In this document: positions 7,172 through 15,816 of the stretch, piece after piece
How the letters are laid out: each line of letters opens with the position of its first letter
How positions within the stretch are numbered: the stretch's first letter is position 1
Source: Namhaeicola sp039714555
Lineage (GTDB): Bacteria; Bacteroidota; Bacteroidia; Flavobacteriales; Flavobacteriaceae
Length of the DNA: 64,000 nucleotides
Reading direction: 5' to 3'
Assembly (NCBI GenBank): GCA_039714555.1
Contig: JBDLJB010000002.1
Location: 62,001-126,000 of the forward strand
Notes under the pieces: generated by a model
Database searches by the model: none
What the model was told of the DNA's origin: nothing
Seen by the model: the letters and a program-made list of their open reading frames with translations, nothing else
Program-made: the position numbers and the translations under genes

Positions 7172-9391
7172 TTAATTAGTGATTCTTTCTACTTTTTCTA
7201 TACCTTCAATTTTTTTCATTTGTTTTATTAAATTGTTTAATTGTTTGTTGTTTTTAACATCAACTGTAATTTTTCCTTCAAAGAAACCTTCTTCTCCACT
7301 GATGTTCAGTTTTTTAATATTTACATTTAAATTATTTGATATAATTTTTGTTACTTTACTAACCAATCCTAAATCATCAATTCCTGTTAATTTAAGTGTT
7401 ATTTTAAACCCGTATTGGGTAGAATCAATCCATTTAGCCGAAATAACTCGATAAGCATATTGAGATTGCATACTTACTGAATTTGGGCAATCATATTTGT
7501 GAACTTTTATTCCTTCGTTTATAGTTATAAACCCAAAAACCTTATCACCGGGTATTGGTGAACAACATTTAGAAAATTTATAGCTTAATTTTTCCTCATC
7601 GCTTCCAAACACCAACATATCAAAATTAGCGCTTACTTCTTCATTTACAGGGGCTAATTGAGGACCTTTAGTACCTCGTTTAATTCTTGATTTAAAAAAT
7701 TTTACAAAAGCATTTGAACGATTCGCTGCATATTTTTTTAATTGTTGGTTTTCAATTGAACCGTTACCAATTCTGTAAAAAAGATCAAAACTTGTTTTTA
7801 ATTTAAAAAAATTGACCAACTCATTTACAGTAGTTTCATTAAAAGGAATTTTTAAATGACGTAATTTTCGGGCCAGGATTTCTTTTCCTTCTTTTGCAAC
7901 TATTTTTTGTTCATCTTTTAAAATACTTTTAATACGCGATTTAGCTCTAGCGGTCTTTACAATTTCTAACCAGGCTAATTTTGGTTTTTGAGAATTTGAT
8001 GTAATAATTTCTACCTGGTCACCACTTTGTAATTCATAACTAAAATGAACCAATTTGCCATTTACTTTTGCACCGCGGCAATGCATACCTACTTCTGAAT
8101 GAATAGCAAAAGCAAAGTCAATTACTGTTGAACCTTTAGGTAAAGATTTAATGTCACCTCTAGGTGTAAAAACATATATTTCTTTTGCGTATAAATTTAA
8201 TTTAAATTGTTCTACAAAATCAACAGCATTTACCTCAGGGTTTTCTAATGATTCTTTTAATTTATTTAGCCATTCTTCTAAACCACTTTCATTTACATTT
8301 CCATGTTTATATCTAAAATGCGCTGCATAACCTTTTTCGGCTATTTCATTCATACGTTTCGATCTGATTTGAATTTCAACCCATTTTCCATGAGGCCCCA
8401 TAACTGTTGTATGTAAAGATTCATACCCTGTTGTTTTTGGGTGTGTTATCCAATCTCTTAAACGATTTGGATTAGGGCTGTAATGATCAGTTACAATTGA
8501 ATAAATTTTCCATGCATTGAATTTTTCTTCTTTTAGAATTGATTCATAAACAATTCTAATAGCAAATTTATCATAGACTTCGTCAAAGGAGACCTCTTGA
8601 TTTCTCATTTTTTTTCTTATCGAAAAAATTGATTTAGTTCTACCTCTAATTTGATATTTTATTCCTTCTTTATCTAATGATTGTTTTATTGAATCAGAAA
8701 ATTCTTCAATATATTTTTCTTGTTCTTCTTTACTTTCGGATATTTTATTAAGAATATCATTATATACTTCATTTTCAGTATATTTTAAACCTAGATCTTC
8801 TAATTCTGTTTTAATATTATACAAGCCTAATCTATGGGCGAGAGGGGCATAGATATACAATGTTTCGGAAGCAGTTTTAACTTGTTTTTCCGATCGCATC
8901 GAATCTAAAGTCTGCATATTGTGTAATCTATCCGCAATTTTTATTAAAATTACCCTAACATCATCATTTAATGTTAGCAACATTTTTCTAAAATTCTCAG
9001 CTTGAATTGAAACGTCTCGGTCTTTTTTTAATCGAGATATTTTTGTTAAACCATTTACAATCTTAGCAACAGTTACACCAAAAAGTTGTTCAATATCATC
9101 AAATGTATAATCGGTATCTTCAACAACATCATGTAATAAAGCAGCAACAATAGAATTTGTACCTAAACCAATTTCGTTGGCAACAATTTTTGCTACAGCT
9201 ATAGGGTGATAAATATAGGGTTCACCAGTTTTACGACGTTGATCTTTGTGTGCTTCCACTGAAAAATCAAAAGCTTTACGGATCAAAATCTTATTATCTT
9301 TATTTAAAGTTTGATACGTATCATATAGCATGTCTTTATATCGACGTGCTAATTCTTTTTTTTCATCTTCTATGGTTGCAGTATATGTCAA
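7172..9391 (-). CDS. rsh: Bifunctional (p)ppGpp synthetase/hydrolase, RelA/SpoT homologue
   Basis: A 739-residue long-form Rsh controlling the stringent response. The HD hydrolase domain is intact (YHPIAVAKIVANEIG near residue 60, then ALLHDVVEDTDY, RLHNMQTLDSM). The synthetase domain follows (RGRTKSIFSIRKKM near 250, YESLHTTVMGP, EIQIRSKRMNEIAEKGYAAH). Next come a TGS domain (YVFTPRGDIKSLPKGSTVIDF) and a C-terminal ACT domain. Both catalytic parts look functional, so it probably both makes and degrades the alarmone. The start is a TTG at 9391; no better in-frame ATG exists before the HD domain. It lies just upstream of the Fur-like and purA genes. Confidence 0.96.
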   Translation of the reverse strand: MTYTATIEDEKKELARRYKDMLYDTYQTLNKDNKILIRKAFDFSVEAHKDQRRKTGEPYIYHPIAVAKIVANEIGLGTNSIVAALLHDVVEDTDYTFDDIEQLFGVTVAKIVNGLTKISRLKKDRDVSIQAENFRKMLLTLNDDVRVILIKIADRLHNMQTLDSMRSEKQVKTASETLYIYAPLAHRLGLYNIKTELEDLGLKYTENEVYNDILNKISESKEEQEKYIEEFSDSIKQSLDKEGIKYQIRGRTKSIFSIRKKMRNQEVSFDEVYDKFAIRIVYESILKEEKFNAWKIYSIVTDHYSPNPNRLRDWITHPKTTGYESLHTTVMGPHGKWVEIQIRSKRMNEIAEKGYAAHFRYKHGNVNESGLEEWLNKLKESLENPEVNAVDFVEQFKLNLYAKEIYVFTPRGDIKSLPKGSTVIDFAFAIHSEVGMHCRGAKVNGKLVHFSYELQSGDQVEIITSNSQKPKLAWLEIVKTARAKSRIKSILKDEQKIVAKEGKEILARKLRHLKIPFNETTVNELVNFFKLKTSFDLFYRIGNGSIENQQLKKYAANRSNAFVKFFKSRIKRGTKGPQLAPVNEEVSANFDMLVFGSDEEKLSYKFSKCCSPIPGDKVFGFITINEGIKVHKYDCPNSVSMQSQYAYRVISAKWIDSTQYGFKITLKLTGIDDLGLVSKVTKIISNNLNVNIKKLNISGEEGFFEGKITVDVKNNKQLNNLIKQMKKIEGIEKVERITN

Positions 9392-9465
9392 ATTTTGAAA
9401 AATTTGTATAAGCTATAAAAATAACAAGTTATTTTTAAAGAATGCTTATAAAAAAAACTAAATTT

Positions 9466-10698
9466 TTATTTTAACAAATTTTGCACCCTATTGAACAGAC
9501 TTGGATGAGAATAATGTAAAAATACATAGGCTTTGTGAGGTGTTAAGTTGCTCAAACTATTTTTTGAAAGTTTTTTTAATGCCGATATTAATTCTTTTCC
9601 ACTATAATTAGTTTTGGCATAGTCATCAGCTTGATATTCAAATTTTCGGGAAATAAAATTCATTATAATTCCGGTAATCTCTGAAATCGGACTGTATAAA
9701 ACACCAAATGCTATTAATCCTATATGAAAACTGGGTGTTTCAACTGATAAGGCTTGAGAAAGTAAAGAACTTTGTAACATTAATGATAAAATATAAAGCG
9801 TAAAACCGGTTAAAACCAAAGAAATCAGCATATTTATAAAAACATGCTTTTTTTTGTAATGGCCAACTTCATGTGCTAAAACTCCAACAATTTCTTCGGT
9901 TTCAAGATCATTGATCAAGGTGTCATATAAAACAATTCTTTTTTTAGGTCCAAATCCAGAAAAATAGGCGTTAGCTTTTGTTGATCGTTTTGAGCCATCA
10001 ATCACAAAAATATTATCTAAAGTAAAACCAACTTTTGAAGCAAATTTTTCAATTTGTGAACGAAGCCCGCCTTCTTCAAGAGGTGTTTGTTTGTTAAAAA
10101 GAGGCACAATCAATGATGAGTAAAACAAAGTCATAAAAATGGTAAATACTGTAATTAGTATCCAGGTGTAGATCCAGAAATTATCCCCTGTTTTTTGGTA
10201 AAACCAAATGATTAAAGCTAAAAGTCCACCACCAATCAAAACACTTAAAAACAATCCTTTTAACTTGTCAATAAAGTATAATTTTTTAGTAGTTTTATTG
10301 AAACCATATTTTTCTTCTATAACAAATGTTTGGTAAAAGCTAAAAGGTGTTGTTATAATATCATTGATCAACATTATTATACCAAAGAAAATTAAACCAA
10401 TAAGTATTTCATTATCAGTTATTGAGCGTGCATAGCTGTCTAAAAATGCAAAACCTTTCACATAAAAGAATCCAATCATAACTACAAATGAAAAAATAGA
10501 AATTATCAAGGAAAATTTATAATTTTCTTTTTTATAGGCCTGTGATTTGTAGTATTCTTCTTTATTGTAAACATCATTTAAATTTGTTGGAATTTCATCA
10601 TCAAAATGTTGAGCATTTAAATAATCGATCACTTTATCAAAAATAAAATCGATCACTAAAATCGCAATAATAATATTGAATAAAACTTGTGGAGTCAT
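9466..10698 (-). CDS. M48 family membrane metallopeptidase (Ste24/CAAX-protease type)
   Basis: A 410-residue integral membrane zinc protease. The zinc motif HEVGHYKKKH lies near residue 277, and the third ligand region EYQADDYA near 355. About seven hydrophobic segments surround the catalytic domain, as in Ste24-type peptidases. The bacterial family cleaves membrane or prenyl-like substrates; with no prenylated proteins known here, a membrane-protein quality-control role is more likely. Length is normal for the family. It is followed downstream by Rsh and preceded by an rRNA/tRNA methyltransferase gene, all on the minus strand. Confidence 0.92.
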   Translation of the reverse strand: MTPQVLFNIIIAILVIDFIFDKVIDYLNAQHFDDEIPTNLNDVYNKEEYYKSQAYKKENYKFSLIISIFSFVVMIGFFYVKGFAFLDSYARSITDNEILIGLIFFGIIMLINDIITTPFSFYQTFVIEEKYGFNKTTKKLYFIDKLKGLFLSVLIGGGLLALIIWFYQKTGDNFWIYTWILITVFTIFMTLFYSSLIVPLFNKQTPLEEGGLRSQIEKFASKVGFTLDNIFVIDGSKRSTKANAYFSGFGPKKRIVLYDTLINDLETEEIVGVLAHEVGHYKKKHVFINMLISLVLTGFTLYILSLMLQSSLLSQALSVETPSFHIGLIAFGVLYSPISEITGIIMNFISRKFEYQADDYAKTNYSGKELISALKKLSKNSLSNLTPHKAYVFLHYSHPSLFNRVQNLLK

Positions 10699-10769
10699 AA
10701 TTTAAGTTTGGAGCCTGAAGACCGAAGTTAAATATTGAAATCATCCGATTTCCAACTTCTGCCTTTCAA
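10699..10769. repeat. Unusual mixed-composition intergenic element
   Basis: Between the M48 and TrmH-type genes lies a stretch whose composition differs from the AT-rich spacers elsewhere. It has purine-rich runs such as GGAGCCTGAAGACCGAAGTT (10710-10729), then CATCCGATTTCCAACTTCTG. It resembles the GAAG/CTTC-rich short intergenic repeats I recall from several flavobacterial genomes. There is only one copy here, so repeat status is inferred. Confidence 0.3.
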
Positions 10770-11573
10770 CTAATTTAATTTTCTTTGCCTTTTGGCTTCA
10801 AAAATAAGAATTGCAGCCGAAACAGAAACATTTAAAGAATCAATTTCACCTTCCATTGGGATAATAATATTCTTTATAGATTTTTTAAGCCAAAGATCAC
10901 TTAAGCCAATGGCTTCGGTGCCAACAACTATTGCAGTTGATCCTTCAAAATTTATTTGAGTATAATTTTCACTCCTTGAGTTTAAAACTGCAGCATAGAT
11001 TTTAATGTTATTTTGATCCAAAAAATTAAGAATCTCATTAGTAGTGCCAGTTGCAATTTGTGTAGTAAAAAGACACCCAACACTAGAACGAATAATATTA
11101 GGATTAAACATATCAGTTTTTGGATTTGCAATTAAGACTGCATCTAAATTTGCTGCATCGGCAGTTCGCAAAAGAGCGCCAATATTACCGGGTTTTTCAG
11201 GTGCTTCTGCAACCAATATCAATGGATTTGATATAAGTTTTAAATCATTTAAACTCAGTTTTTTAATTTTTGCTATTGCTATAATTCCTTCAGTAGTTTT
11301 TCTGTGTGATATTTTCTGATATATTTCTTTGCTGATTTCAATAATTTCAACATTAGGAATATCTTTCACTAGTGTATTAAAATCATTAAAAGAAATAATT
11401 TCATTACAAAAAAGTAGGGTCCTAATATCGTAATTCCCTTTTATCGCCAAAGATATTTCTCGGGTTCCCTCTATTATAAAAAGCCCTTTATTTTTACGTA
11501 TTCTTGACTTTTCTTGAAGTTGTAGTATCTCTTTGATAATTGGGTTATGAATGCTGGTAATTTTTTTATTCAA
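10770..11573 (-). CDS. SpoU/TrmH-family RNA 2'-O-methyltransferase
   Basis: A 267-residue SPOUT methyltransferase. The three knot motifs are present: EAPEKPGNIGALLRTADAAN (about 128-147), VVGTEAIGLSDLW (about 217-229) and IPMEGEIDSLNVSVSAAIL (about 238-256). An N-terminal substrate-binding domain (SRIRKNKGLFIIEGTREI) is typical of the rRNA-modifying branch. The target RNA cannot be fixed from the sequence. The start is a TTG at 11573. An ATATTTTG sequence overlaps this codon and could be part of a promoter, so the exact start is uncertain, but no downstream ATG lies before the conserved domain. Confidence 0.9.
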   Translation of the reverse strand: MNKKITSIHNPIIKEILQLQEKSRIRKNKGLFIIEGTREISLAIKGNYDIRTLLFCNEIISFNDFNTLVKDIPNVEIIEISKEIYQKISHRKTTEGIIAIAKIKKLSLNDLKLISNPLILVAEAPEKPGNIGALLRTADAANLDAVLIANPKTDMFNPNIIRSSVGCLFTTQIATGTTNEILNFLDQNNIKIYAAVLNSRSENYTQINFEGSTAIVVGTEAIGLSDLWLKKSIKNIIIPMEGEIDSLNVSVSAAILIFEAKRQRKLN

Positions 11574-11615
11574 AATATATTTATTTAAAATTCAAAAATA
11601 GAAAAACTCTTATAA

Positions 11616-12683
11616 TTAAAGCGAATATTTAACATCATAGGCCAATAAAAGATCAACCATTTTGCTATAACTTTTTAATCCATCTTTTTGTTGATTTACC
11701 TTTAAATAATTATCGTAAAATGATTTGAATAAAGGTTCTGTAGGGTTTTTATATTGATTCCAAAAAATTTCAATCTCTTTAAAGTTCTTTTTAATTCCGA
11801 TAGGAGTTTTTGCTAAAAACTCTTTAAAAATTGTAGGATCCTTTTTTGCAATATCATGTAATGTGTATCGATAAGCCATTAAATAAGCAGAATATTGAAA
11901 GTATTTATCATCATTTTCTATGGCTGCCAAAAACCCTATAAAATTTGCCTCACTTTCTGATGCGATACCCAATTGATGTGCAATTTCATGAGAACAAGTC
12001 ATGGGTAATGAAACTTTAGGAATTAGATGATCAACCTGAGCTTCTCCCGAAAGAGGATTAAAATAACCGGCAAAACCCATATAAGTTAAGGGTAAACTAA
12101 ATAACGATTTTTTTATTGAAATTGGATGATATTCAAATTGTGAAAATTTTCGACTCAAATTATGGTATCCATTTGCTGATTGATTTAAAATTTCGGTTTT
12201 ATTTAAGGGTACTTTTACTCTCAAAGAGTCATTATCAGTAAGATCCGTTTGTAATTTACTGAGCTTTATAAGTAATTTTTCAGAAAAAGATGTCAATTCA
12301 TTGAGATTATACTCGTTTTGTTTTAATTCCATTGAAGTAGAAAGGGGGTTTCTCGAATAATTTAATCCCCATAAAAAATAAAACAAAAAATAAATTATCG
12401 AAAAAGTTGCCCCAATTTGAAAAAATAAATATTTGAAATTACGATTTCTATCTTTAAATATTTTAATCAAAAATCTAATTGCAAAAATGATCAAAAAAAT
12501 GTATATTATGTCCCCAACAGAAAATGGAACCCAACCAAATACATATCTAAATATTGAAGAAAGAAATTTATAAATTCCATTTGAATAATATTTTTCAATA
12601 AAATCAGGAAAATTATTTAATAACTGAATTATTATTATTTGAATAAATAAAAAAATACTAAGAATACGGTTTGTTCTATACAT
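11616..12683 (-). CDS. DUF3810 membrane protein with metallopeptidase-like motif
   Basis: A 355-residue protein. Three hydrophobic segments occupy roughly the first 115 residues, followed by a soluble domain. The soluble part holds CSHEIAHQLGIASESEANF, a zincin-like HExxH with a downstream Glu, so zinc peptidase activity is plausible. The DUF3810 family is widespread in Bacteroidota and, to my knowledge, uncharacterised. It sits divergently to dnaB with a 287-bp AT-rich spacer, and 42 bp upstream of the TrmH-type gene on its own strand. Confidence 0.82.
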   Translation of the reverse strand: MYRTNRILSIFLFIQIIIIQLLNNFPDFIEKYYSNGIYKFLSSIFRYVFGWVPFSVGDIIYIFLIIFAIRFLIKIFKDRNRNFKYLFFQIGATFSIIYFLFYFLWGLNYSRNPLSTSMELKQNEYNLNELTSFSEKLLIKLSKLQTDLTDNDSLRVKVPLNKTEILNQSANGYHNLSRKFSQFEYHPISIKKSLFSLPLTYMGFAGYFNPLSGEAQVDHLIPKVSLPMTCSHEIAHQLGIASESEANFIGFLAAIENDDKYFQYSAYLMAYRYTLHDIAKKDPTIFKEFLAKTPIGIKKNFKEIEIFWNQYKNPTEPLFKSFYDNYLKVNQQKDGLKSYSKMVDLLLAYDVKYSL

Positions 12684-12958
12684 TATAAATATTTAATTGA
12701 AAATAAAAAAAGATGTAAAAAAAACACAATAAATCGAATTGTTTTACTCCATAAAAATATTTTTTTTATAAATTTAAGTAACATTTTGAAAATTACAGCT
12801 TTAAATTTTATTATCACAAGGATTTGTATAAATTACGAAAATAGAATTAAATTTATAAATTCATATTAGCCGGAAACTTATTAACAAAAGCCGACTTGTT
12901 AACATTATTTGTTAAAATTATAATTTAAAAAAATTAAGTAAATTAATGACTATTAAGC

Positions 12959-12966
12959 TACATTTG
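12959..12966 (+). promoter_or_regulatory. TAnnTTTG box immediately upstream of dnaB
   Basis: TACATTTG ends 4 nt before the ATG at 12971. With the usual start 5-8 nt beyond the box, transcription would begin at or within the start codon, implying a leaderless or near-leaderless mRNA. No clear -33 TTG is present at the expected distance. Confidence 0.45.
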
Positions 12967-12970
12967 CCTC

Positions 12971-14491
12971 ATGGAAAAAGCTAAATCAATTCAACAAAAA
13001 ACAGGGAAAAAAGGGACTGTTATAAATCTAGAACAAGGAAAATTACCTCCTCAGGCACTAGATTTAGAAGAGGCGGTTCTAGGTGCCATGTTGATTGATA
13101 AAAAAGGGGTTGATGATGTAATTGATATATTGCATTCTGAAGCTTTTTACAAACCGGGAAATCAATTGATCTTTGATGCAATTCACAAGCTTTTTAATGA
13201 ATCTGAGCCTATTGATTTGCTTACAGTCTCCAATCAATTGCGTAAAGATGCAAATTTAGAAAGTGCAGGAGGTGATTTTTATTTAATTGGTCTTACACAA
13301 AAAGTTTCTTCAGCAGCTCACATTGAATTCCATGCGCGTATTATCATTCAAAAATATATTCAACGTCAGTTGATATCAATTTCAAATGAAATTATTCATA
13401 ATTCATATGATGAAACAATTGATGTATTTGATTTATTAGATGATGCAGAAACAAAGTTATTTGATATAACTCAAGGAAATTTAAAGAAAAGTTCGGAAGC
13501 TGCTGAAAATTTAGTAGCTCAGGCATTGAAAAAGATAGAAGATATTTCCAATAAAGAAGGAATGAGTGGTGTGCCTACCGGATTTAATAAAATTGATGAG
13601 ATAACCTCAGGTTGGCAACCTTCAGATTTGGTTATTTTGGCAGCAAGACCTGGTATGGGTAAAACTGCATTTGTAATGTCAATGGCAAAAAATGTTGCTA
13701 TTGATTTTGGTATTCCTGTGGCGATATTTTCATTAGAAATGTCGTCAATTCAGTTAATTACAAGAATGATATCCAGTGAAACCGGTATTTCATCCGAAAA
13801 ATTAAGAAAAGGAAATTTAGAAGCTTTTGAATGGGAAATTTTAAACAGAAAAGTTAAAAATTTATCTGAAGCTCCAATTTTTATTGATGATACTCCTTCG
13901 TTGGCAATTTTTGATCTACGAGCTAAGGCTAGACGATTGGCCTCTCAACATGGTATAAAAGTTTTAATAATTGACTACCTTCAATTAATGACTGTAGGAT
14001 CAACGGGTAAAGGTAGTGGAAATCGCGAACAGGAAATTTCAACAATTTCCCGAAACTTAAAAGCACTTGCAAAAGAATTAAATATACCTGTTATTGCGCT
14101 ATCTCAATTGTCACGAGCCGTTGAAACAAGGGGTGGAAGTAAAAGGCCTTTGTTATCTGATCTACGTGAATCGGGAGCTATTGAACAGGATGCAGATATT
14201 GTTTCGTTTATTTATCGCCCTGAATATTACGGTTTAACCGAATGGGATGATGAAGAAAGAACACCTTGTGAAGGACAAGGAGAATTTATTATAGCCAAAC
14301 ATAGAAACGGTGGTTTAGATAATATCCGTTTGCGATTTGAAGGTAAATATGCGAAATTCTCAAATCTAGATGGAGGTTTTGAAACAAAATTCCAATCTTC
14401 AATAAACAATGGAATATCTACAGGAAATGTTGGAAGTGCACATGATGCTTTTGGAATTGAAGATCCTGATGAAGGTGATGTGCCATTTTAA
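12971..14491 (+). CDS. dnaB: Replicative DNA helicase DnaB
   Basis: A 506-residue hexameric helicase that unwinds DNA ahead of the replication fork. The N-terminal domain (PPQALDLEEAVLGAMLIDKK, about 26-45) and the RecA-like C-terminal domain are complete. Walker A is ARPGMGKTAF near residue 230, Walker B VLIIDYLQLM near 336, followed by SQLSRAVE and RPLLSDLRESGAIEQDAD. The C-terminal tail is acidic (EDPDEGDVPF). There is no intein. The ATG at 12971 sits directly behind a promoter box. The next gene starts 14 bp downstream on the same strand, so it may be co-transcribed. Confidence 0.97.
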   Translation: MEKAKSIQQKTGKKGTVINLEQGKLPPQALDLEEAVLGAMLIDKKGVDDVIDILHSEAFYKPGNQLIFDAIHKLFNESEPIDLLTVSNQLRKDANLESAGGDFYLIGLTQKVSSAAHIEFHARIIIQKYIQRQLISISNEIIHNSYDETIDVFDLLDDAETKLFDITQGNLKKSSEAAENLVAQALKKIEDISNKEGMSGVPTGFNKIDEITSGWQPSDLVILAARPGMGKTAFVMSMAKNVAIDFGIPVAIFSLEMSSIQLITRMISSETGISSEKLRKGNLEAFEWEILNRKVKNLSEAPIFIDDTPSLAIFDLRAKARRLASQHGIKVLIIDYLQLMTVGSTGKGSGNREQEISTISRNLKALAKELNIPVIALSQLSRAVETRGGSKRPLLSDLRESGAIEQDADIVSFIYRPEYYGLTEWDDEERTPCEGQGEFIIAKHRNGGLDNIRLRFEGKYAKFSNLDGGFETKFQSSINNGISTGNVGSAHDAFGIEDPDEGDVPF

Positions 14492-14505
14492 TCATTTTTT
14501 TAAGC

Positions 14506-15777
14506 TTGCATAAAAAACTGCAACATATCTTAATATTATTAGCATTTGTTTTTTTTACCAATGCTGTTTTTGCCTCTTTTATATTAATACCAATGGATGA
14601 TGTTTCTCAAAAAAATCATTTGAAAGCATACGGTATTACTTTTTTATCATTGCAAAATTCACATAAAGTTAAATGGTTACTTAATTATCGCGGAGGTTCT
14701 TTTTTGTTAGAAGATCTAAAAGAAATCAAAAATGAATGTATCATACGTGGTGTTTCCTATGAAGTTATTTCGGATACAAAAGCTTTACAAATTTTAGAGG
14801 AAATTGAAAGCCCATCACAAAATAAACAAGCAATAATTTTAGAAAAAGCACCAAAAATTGCAGTTTATTCACCCAAGGGAAATCAACCTTGGGATGATGC
14901 TGTAACTTTGGTCTTAGAATATGCTGAAATTCCTTATGATGTAATATATGATAAAGAAGTATTGCAAGATAAGTTATTGATGTACGAATGGTTGCATTTA
15001 CACCATGAAGATTTTACAGGTCAATTTGGTAAATTTTACGGAGCATTTAAAATGGTTCCCTGGTATATTGAAAGTAAAAAAGAAACAGAAGAATTAGCAA
15101 AAGAATTAGGTTTTGATAAAGTATCTCATGAAAAATTAGCTGTAGCTATAAAAATTCGTGATTATGTAATTGGTGGAGGTTTTATGTTTGCTATGTGTTC
15201 AGCTACCGATAGTTTTGACATTGCTTTATCAGCCGAAGAAGTAGATATTTGTGAAACGATGTTTGATGGAGATCCGTCAGAGAATGATTATCAAAATAAA
15301 ATTGATTATAACAAAACATTTGCATTTTCAGATTATATTTTAGAAAGAAATCCGGCAACTTACGAGTTTTCAAATATTGATACTACACTAAAAAGAAAAG
15401 TATTAAAAACAGAAGATTATTTTGAAATCAAAGAATTTTCTGCAAAATGGGATATGATACCAAGTATGTTATGCCAAAATCATACTTTACTCATCAAAGG
15501 TTTTATGGGGCAAACTACTGCTTTTAACCCTAAGACTATCAAACCAACAGTTGTAATTATGGCTCAAAATAATGCGAATGGTGAAGCCCGTTATATTCAT
15601 GGTGTAAAAGGTAAAGGTATGTTTACTTTTTATGGAGGACATGACCCGGAAGACTATCAACACAGAGTTGGCGACCCAAAAACTGAACTTGACCTGCATC
15701 CAAATTCTCCGGGCTACCGATTGATATTAAACAATGTTCTTTTTCCGGCTGCTAAAAAGCAAAAGCAAAAGACCTGA
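14506..15777 (+). CDS. Exported protein of the flavobacterial 'asparagine synthetase B'-annotated family
   Basis: A 423-residue protein beginning with a TTG codon and a signal peptide (about residues 1-24, ending VFAS). Homologues in Flavobacteriia, as I recall them, are often called asparagine synthetase B, but I see none of the AsnB features: no N-terminal catalytic Cys, no glutaminase domain, no PP-loop. What is visible are short conserved blocks such as SFILIPMDDVSQKNHLKAYG, WLLNYRGGSF, GGGFMFAMCSATDSFDIAL and FYGGHDPEDYQHRVGDP. The GGGFMFAMCSATD and TFYGGHDPE blocks recall type-1 glutamine-amidotransferase-like folds, which is only a guess. It follows dnaB closely. Confidence 0.7.
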   Translation: MHKKLQHILILLAFVFFTNAVFASFILIPMDDVSQKNHLKAYGITFLSLQNSHKVKWLLNYRGGSFLLEDLKEIKNECIIRGVSYEVISDTKALQILEEIESPSQNKQAIILEKAPKIAVYSPKGNQPWDDAVTLVLEYAEIPYDVIYDKEVLQDKLLMYEWLHLHHEDFTGQFGKFYGAFKMVPWYIESKKETEELAKELGFDKVSHEKLAVAIKIRDYVIGGGFMFAMCSATDSFDIALSAEEVDICETMFDGDPSENDYQNKIDYNKTFAFSDYILERNPATYEFSNIDTTLKRKVLKTEDYFEIKEFSAKWDMIPSMLCQNHTLLIKGFMGQTTAFNPKTIKPTVVIMAQNNANGEARYIHGVKGKGMFTFYGGHDPEDYQHRVGDPKTELDLHPNSPGYRLILNNVLFPAAKKQKQKT

Positions 15778-15816
15778 CTTTATCTACAAAATTTTAATTA
15801 AGGTTATAAAGTTGAA

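Noticed and set aside
9413..9436. AAAATAAC/GTTATTTT palindrome between the M48 and Rsh genes as terminator
   Set aside because: The stem is almost only A-T pairs, so a stable hairpin is doubtful; such palindromes are expected by chance in AT-rich spacers.
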